From: JBCCMF01 sp038747545
GTDB lineage: Bacteria; Bacteroidota; Rhodothermia; Rhodothermales; JBCCMF01
Direction of reading: 5' to 3'
Length of the DNA stretch: 42,861 nucleotides
Assembly: GCA_038747545.1 (NCBI GenBank)
Contig: JBCDJT010000034.1
Span: forward strand, 1 to 42,861
The notes under the pieces were generated by a model. It did no database searches. It was not told the DNA's origin and saw only the letters and a program-made list of their open reading frames with translations. Shown here in pieces: positions 39,771 to 42,861 of the stretch (position 1 is the first letter of the stretch; the number at the start of each line of letters is the position of its first letter). Made by a program: the position numbers and the translations under genes.

Positions 39771-40367
39771 TCAGGCAGCGTCGGATGAGGTGAACACGTC
39801 GGGTAGCGTTTCGACGACGCGGCAGGGCGTGCCGAATGCCTTGCTGTTGGGCGGCACGTCACGCAGGACCAAGCTGTTGGCCCCGATCACGCAGCCGTCG
39901 CCGATGGTGACGCCCTTTGCCACAACCACGTTGGGGCCGAGGTACACGCAGTCGCCGATACGTGTGGGCGCGTGCTGGGTCGGAGCCGTGCCGCCGCTGC
40001 GCACCTTCGCCACGCTGTCGTGGCTGTAGAGCTGCACGCCTGCCGAGATATCGCAGTGGCTGCCGATGCTGAGGCCGCCACTGCCGTCGAGGACAGTATT
40101 CGGGCCGATCCAGGTGTGCGCGCCCACCTGTACGTTACCCAGGATGAGCACGTTGTCGTAGACGCTGGTGCCCTCGCCAAAACCGAGCTGCTGGGCCTTC
40201 TCCCAGCGGTCCACCACGTAGTCGCCCAAGGGCAACGTGCGGCGCCACTGCCCATCGACCGCGCGTTGGCGATCTTGCCACAGGCGCTTCAGTTCGGCGA
40301 GCAAGCGCATCGCCTCGGGGTCATCCTGCGGCCAGGCCTCGGTAGCCGGATGTGCGTGAACAGCCAT
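39771..40367 (-). CDS. Hexapeptide-repeat sugar acyltransferase
   Basis: 198 residues from the ATG at 40365-40367; the codons before it are the shadow of the epimerase gene. A helical N-terminus (MRLLAELKRLWQDRQ) leads into a left-handed beta helix from about residue 80: hexads in VYDNVLILGNVQVGAHTWIGPNTVLDGSGGLSIGSHCDIS, then LYSHDS with the likely catalytic His, and IGDCVYLGPNVVVAKGVTIGDGCVIGANSLVLRDVPP. This is the WbbJ/Maa-like O- or N-acyltransferase pattern using acetyl-CoA or similar. It lies between the epimerase (16 bp upstream) and hisH (1 bp downstream). A role in acylating the amino sugar made by the aminotransferase is inferred. Confidence 0.88.
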   Translation of the reverse strand: MAVHAHPATEAWPQDDPEAMRLLAELKRLWQDRQRAVDGQWRRTLPLGDYVVDRWEKAQQLGFGEGTSVYDNVLILGNVQVGAHTWIGPNTVLDGSGGLSIGSHCDISAGVQLYSHDSVAKVRSGGTAPTQHAPTRIGDCVYLGPNVVVAKGVTIGDGCVIGANSLVLRDVPPNSKAFGTPCRVVETLPDVFTSSDAA

Positions 40368-40383
40368 CGGATTTAATGCGCCA

Positions 40384-41391
40384 CTACGCCGCGACGGAGA
40401 CAAGACGCAAGGGCGGCGTAGCCGTGCGCGGCGTCTCGGCCTGCAACTCGGCGAAGTAGGGCGCGGAGCGGCGGATGCCTTCATCGAGGTCAACTTTGGC
40501 CTCGAAGCCGAGCAGGTTCTTTGCCTTCTCTACCGACGGGATGCGCAGCTCGACATCGGCGTAGGTCTTTGGCGTGAAGACGACGGGCGAGTCGGAGTCG
40601 AGGACGCGGACGACCGTGTTGGCCAGACCGAAGATGGTCGTTACGGCCCGCTGGTTGCCGATGTTGAACGATTCGCCCACGGCGTTCGGATGCACCATCG
40701 CCAGCAGCACGCCGTCGATCATGTCGTCCACGTAGCACCAAGCGCGGATCTGCGTGCCGTCGCCGTGGACCTCGATGGTCTTGTTGGCGAGCGCGCGCTT
40801 GATGAAGATGTGCAGCGCGCCTTCGCCGACCTGGCCAGGGCCGTACACGTTGAACGGTCGTACCACCGACGCGGGCACGCCGCGGTCCTGATGGTACGCC
40901 ATCGCCAGGTGCTCGCTGGCGAGCTTGCTCACGGCGTACGTCCACCGCGCCTCGCCCACCTTGCCGATGACGGTGTTGTCGGTCTCCGCCGAGCGGAAGG
41001 CGGTAGAGCCAAACACCTCACTCGTCGAGAAGCTGACGATGCGCTCCAGGTTGTTGAGCCGAGAGGCGGCGTCAAACACGTTGGCTGTGCCCACCATGTT
41101 CACGTTCATCGTGCGCACCGGGCTCTCAATCACCGTGTCGATGCCCGCGATAGCAGCGGCGTGTACCACGATGTCGGCGCCTTGCATAGCGCGGCTCAGC
41201 TTGCTGTAGTCCAGCACGTTGCCCTGAATCAGCGTCAGGTTTCTATGGTCTTTGTACGACTTATGCTGAAGTGAGTCGCGGGACAGGTTGTCGAACGCAA
41301 TGATGCGGTTGTCGTCAATGAGCCGGCCAATCAAGGTCGAGCCGATAAACCCGGCGCCGCCGGTGATGAAGATATTCTTGCCTTTAATCAC
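40384..41391 (-). CDS. NAD-dependent sugar-nucleotide epimerase/dehydratase
   Basis: 335 residues, an extended short-chain dehydrogenase. GGAGFIG (11-17) binds NAD, DNLSRDS marks the adenosine end, and STSEVFG (122-128) and Tyr152-x3-Lys156 in WTYAVSK form the catalytic site. PFNVYGPGQVGEGALHIFIKRALANKTIEVHGDGTQIRAWCYVDD is the sugar-nucleotide binding half typical of UDP-glucuronate decarboxylase, dTDP-glucose dehydratase and 4-epimerase families. The precise reaction is not certain. In this operon, with a DegT aminotransferase and an acyltransferase, it would supply the keto or epimerised nucleotide sugar. It is 18 bp after the aminotransferase stop codon. Confidence 0.9.
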   Translation of the reverse strand: MIKGKNIFITGGAGFIGSTLIGRLIDDNRIIAFDNLSRDSLQHKSYKDHRNLTLIQGNVLDYSKLSRAMQGADIVVHAAAIAGIDTVIESPVRTMNVNMVGTANVFDAASRLNNLERIVSFSTSEVFGSTAFRSAETDNTVIGKVGEARWTYAVSKLASEHLAMAYHQDRGVPASVVRPFNVYGPGQVGEGALHIFIKRALANKTIEVHGDGTQIRAWCYVDDMIDGVLLAMVHPNAVGESFNIGNQRAVTTIFGLANTVVRVLDSDSPVVFTPKTYADVELRIPSVEKAKNLLGFEAKVDLDEGIRRSAPYFAELQAETPRTATPPLRLVSVAA

Positions 41392-41409
41392 GGTGTGCCC
41401 TCTGAGGAA

Positions 41410-42630
41410 TCAGACTACAGGTACAGATGCCGTAAGGGCAAGCAGATGCTGTGCCACATGGGCGTGGTCGGCGTCGGTCATCTGCGGGAAGAGCGGGATG
41501 GCGAACGAGCACTGGTCGGCGATGAAGGCGTTGGGGGCGTCTTCGGGGCGTAAACCGAACGTTTTGCGGTAATAATCGAGGGTATGGACGGCATGCGTGC
41601 CCGGCCGCGTGCCGATACCCGCCTCAGCGAGCCTGGCCATCAGCGCATTGCGCTCAGCGTGCAGGCGCGGCAAATTGTGCCATGTAGGCGCCTCAGGGGC
41701 GTAGAGGAGCACGTACGACTGGTAGCTGTGTGTCCAGCCGTCAGGGACACGCGGGATGCGCAGCATTGGGTTGTCGGCGAGCGCATCGTCGTACGCCTTG
41801 GCCCACTGCCGCCGCCCGGCCAGGACAGCATCGGCTTTCCCCATCTGCGCCACACCCAGCGCCGACTGGATGTCGGTCAGGCGGTAGTTGTAGCCGAGGT
41901 GGGCATAGCGCCCCATCACGTGCGGCCCCGGCGGCCCACTGGCAGGCGAGCCGCCGTGGTTGCGTAAGATGCGGCACCGCTCGTCGATGGCTGCATCGCT
42001 TGTGATGACCATGCCGCCTTCGCCCGTGGAGATGGCTTTGCGCGGGTGGAAGCTGAAGCACCCGGCCTCACCAAAGGTGCCCACATGCTGCCCATAGATG
42101 GCGCTGCCAAAACCACACGCCGCGTCTTCGATCACCACTAGGTTGTGCTTCTGGGCGATGCCGAGCAGGCGCGGCATATCGGCGGGGTAGCCGAAGAGGT
42201 GAACAGGCAGGATGGCCTTGGTGCGCGGCGTAATCAGCGCCTCTACCAAATCGGGGTCGATGTTGAACGTGTCGAGCCGGATGTCGCAGAAGACGGGCGT
42301 GGCTCCCGCATACAGCACCGCGTTGGCGGTGGACACCCATGTGAACGCGGGCACAATCACCTCATCGCCCGGGCCAATGCCACACGCCTCTAGCGCCAAG
42401 TGCAGAGCCGTCGTACACGAGGTGCAGGCCACAGCGTGCAGCACATCGGTGAATTCGGCGAAGCGGGCCTCAAACTCGCGCGTGTATGGGCCTTGCACCA
42501 CCCAGCCGCTCTCGATAGGCTTGCTCACGGCTTCGGCCTCGGCGGCGTCATACCAGACTTTGGTGATCGGCACGTTCCGATACAGGACATTCCGGCGCAA
42601 TGCGCCCGGCGCGGAAACTTCGGCTGGCAT
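41410..42630 (-). CDS. DegT/DnrJ/EryC1/StrS sugar aminotransferase (PLP)
   Basis: 406 residues from the ATG at 42628-42630; the preceding TTG adds one codon only. It transfers an amino group from glutamate to a keto sugar nucleotide, in the cytoplasm. Fold type I motifs are SGWVVQGPYTREFEARFAEF, HAVACTSCTTALHLAL, GDEVIVPAFTWVSTANAVLYAGATPVFCD, VIEDAACGFGS with the PLP Asp169, and SFHPRKAISTGEGGM with the Schiff-base Lys198. YNYRLTDIQSALGVAQMGKAD is the family's C-terminal marker. It is the first complete gene of the leftward sugar operon; another gene's end is seen 192 bp upstream. Confidence 0.93.
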   Translation of the reverse strand: MPAEVSAPGALRRNVLYRNVPITKVWYDAAEAEAVSKPIESGWVVQGPYTREFEARFAEFTDVLHAVACTSCTTALHLALEACGIGPGDEVIVPAFTWVSTANAVLYAGATPVFCDIRLDTFNIDPDLVEALITPRTKAILPVHLFGYPADMPRLLGIAQKHNLVVIEDAACGFGSAIYGQHVGTFGEAGCFSFHPRKAISTGEGGMVITSDAAIDERCRILRNHGGSPASGPPGPHVMGRYAHLGYNYRLTDIQSALGVAQMGKADAVLAGRRQWAKAYDDALADNPMLRIPRVPDGWTHSYQSYVLLYAPEAPTWHNLPRLHAERNALMARLAEAGIGTRPGTHAVHTLDYYRKTFGLRPEDAPNAFIADQCSFAIPLFPQMTDADHAHVAQHLLALTASVPVV

Positions 42631-42633
42631 CAA

Positions 42634-42822
42634 GGGGCCTCTCAGGTCGAACTACAGGCAAAACGCTCGTGGCCGAGATAGGGCAGATGCTGTGCCAATT
42701 TCGAGGGTCGGAAGGTCCAAGGTCGGAAGTCTCAAGTCATCTCAGTTTGAGGACTTGGCGATGCACTGCAGAGAGGTTGGCTCCCCGACCTCGGACTTGC
42801 GACCTATTGACCTGTGACTGAA
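42634..42822. repeat. Intergenic low-complexity repeats before the aminotransferase gene
   Basis: GGTCGGAA occurs at 42706-42713 and 42721-42728 with GGTCCAA between. A short inverted repeat follows, CAAGTC (42733-42738) with GACTTG (42752-42757). CCGACCTCGGACTTGCGACC near 42785-42803 looks like an imperfect reverse copy of the same words. No gene is seen. It resembles decaying dispersed intergenic repeats. Confidence 0.45.
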
Positions 42823-42861
42823 TTAGGCGTGCTCGATCTCCAGCATGAGGCCGTCGGCATC
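42823..42861 (-). CDS. C-terminal end of a protein entering from the right (partial)
   Basis: The minus strand reads DADGLMLEIEHA and then TAA (42823-42825); the rest lies outside the window. 'D.DG...E.eH' resembles the metal-binding end of VOC/glyoxalase proteins, but twelve residues cannot settle it. It runs in the same direction as the sugar operon and precedes it by 192 bp. The coding call rests on the frame being open to the edge and sensible residues only. Confidence 0.4.
   Translation of the reverse strand, partial: DADGLMLEIEHA

Overview
This is a high-GC bacterial chromosome segment with about 34 intact genes, two genes cut by the window edges, no rRNA or tRNA gene, no insertion sequence and no CRISPR array. 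The content suggests the Bacteroidota/Rhodothermota side of the tree, most likely a Rhodothermales-type organism. The reasons are a short RpoD-type sigma factor that begins with the Bacteroidetes-style region 1.2, a secreted protease ending in a type IX (Por) sorting domain, the NagB-LmbE fusion, DUF4252-like proteins, an ~800-residue FtsX/MacB permease, and Shine-Dalgarno sequences present before only some genes. This placement is an inference, because no 16S gene is present.

Layout. 1-3.8 kb: the tail of an unknown gene, a TPM/LemA pair, a succinate-semialdehyde-type dehydrogenase, and two small genes (CsbD-like and membrane). 4-6.2 kb: an ECF sigma / anti-sigma / DUF4252 / DUF4252 operon with overlapping or closely spaced genes. 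6.5-9.4 kb: a large M36-like secreted metalloprotease. 9.5-14.4 kb: housekeeping genes, namely rpoD, folP, a clpP with an unusual Ser-His-Asn triad, a TPR lipoprotein and ispE. 14.6-22.6 kb: an exopolysaccharide or O-antigen block with SLBB export protein, Wzz-like, ligase/polymerase, flippase and two glycosyltransferases. 22.7-26.8 kb: nagB-lmbE, then a SWIM zinc-finger protein tightly coupled to an RqcH/NFACT gene.

26.7-27.6 kb is a recombination scar. It holds a decayed second copy of the rqcH start, a fossil of a permease 3' end, and a lower-GC orphan lipoprotein gene. 27.6-34.3 kb carries a MacA-like adaptor, an ABC ATPase and an FtsX-type permease. Opposite them lies a sigma-54-dependent response regulator, and I read a well-aligned -24/-12 sigma-54 promoter in the AT-rich gap facing the transporter genes. 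34.3-38.9 kb: Uma2-type nuclease, der, a CPBP-family membrane protein lacking usual catalytic residues, and a GH3 lipoprotein. 39.1-42.9 kb: a minus-strand sugar-modification operon (DegT aminotransferase, epimerase, hexapeptide acyltransferase, HisH) that reads in from beyond the right edge.

The most interesting items are the sigma-54/transporter module, the ClpP triad change, the RqcH-SWIM pair, the rqcH/permease scar, a dispersed palindromic repeat present twice at convergent gene ends, and the HisH without HisF inside a sugar operon. Two convergent gene pairs also interlock their stop codons in a shared CTAG.
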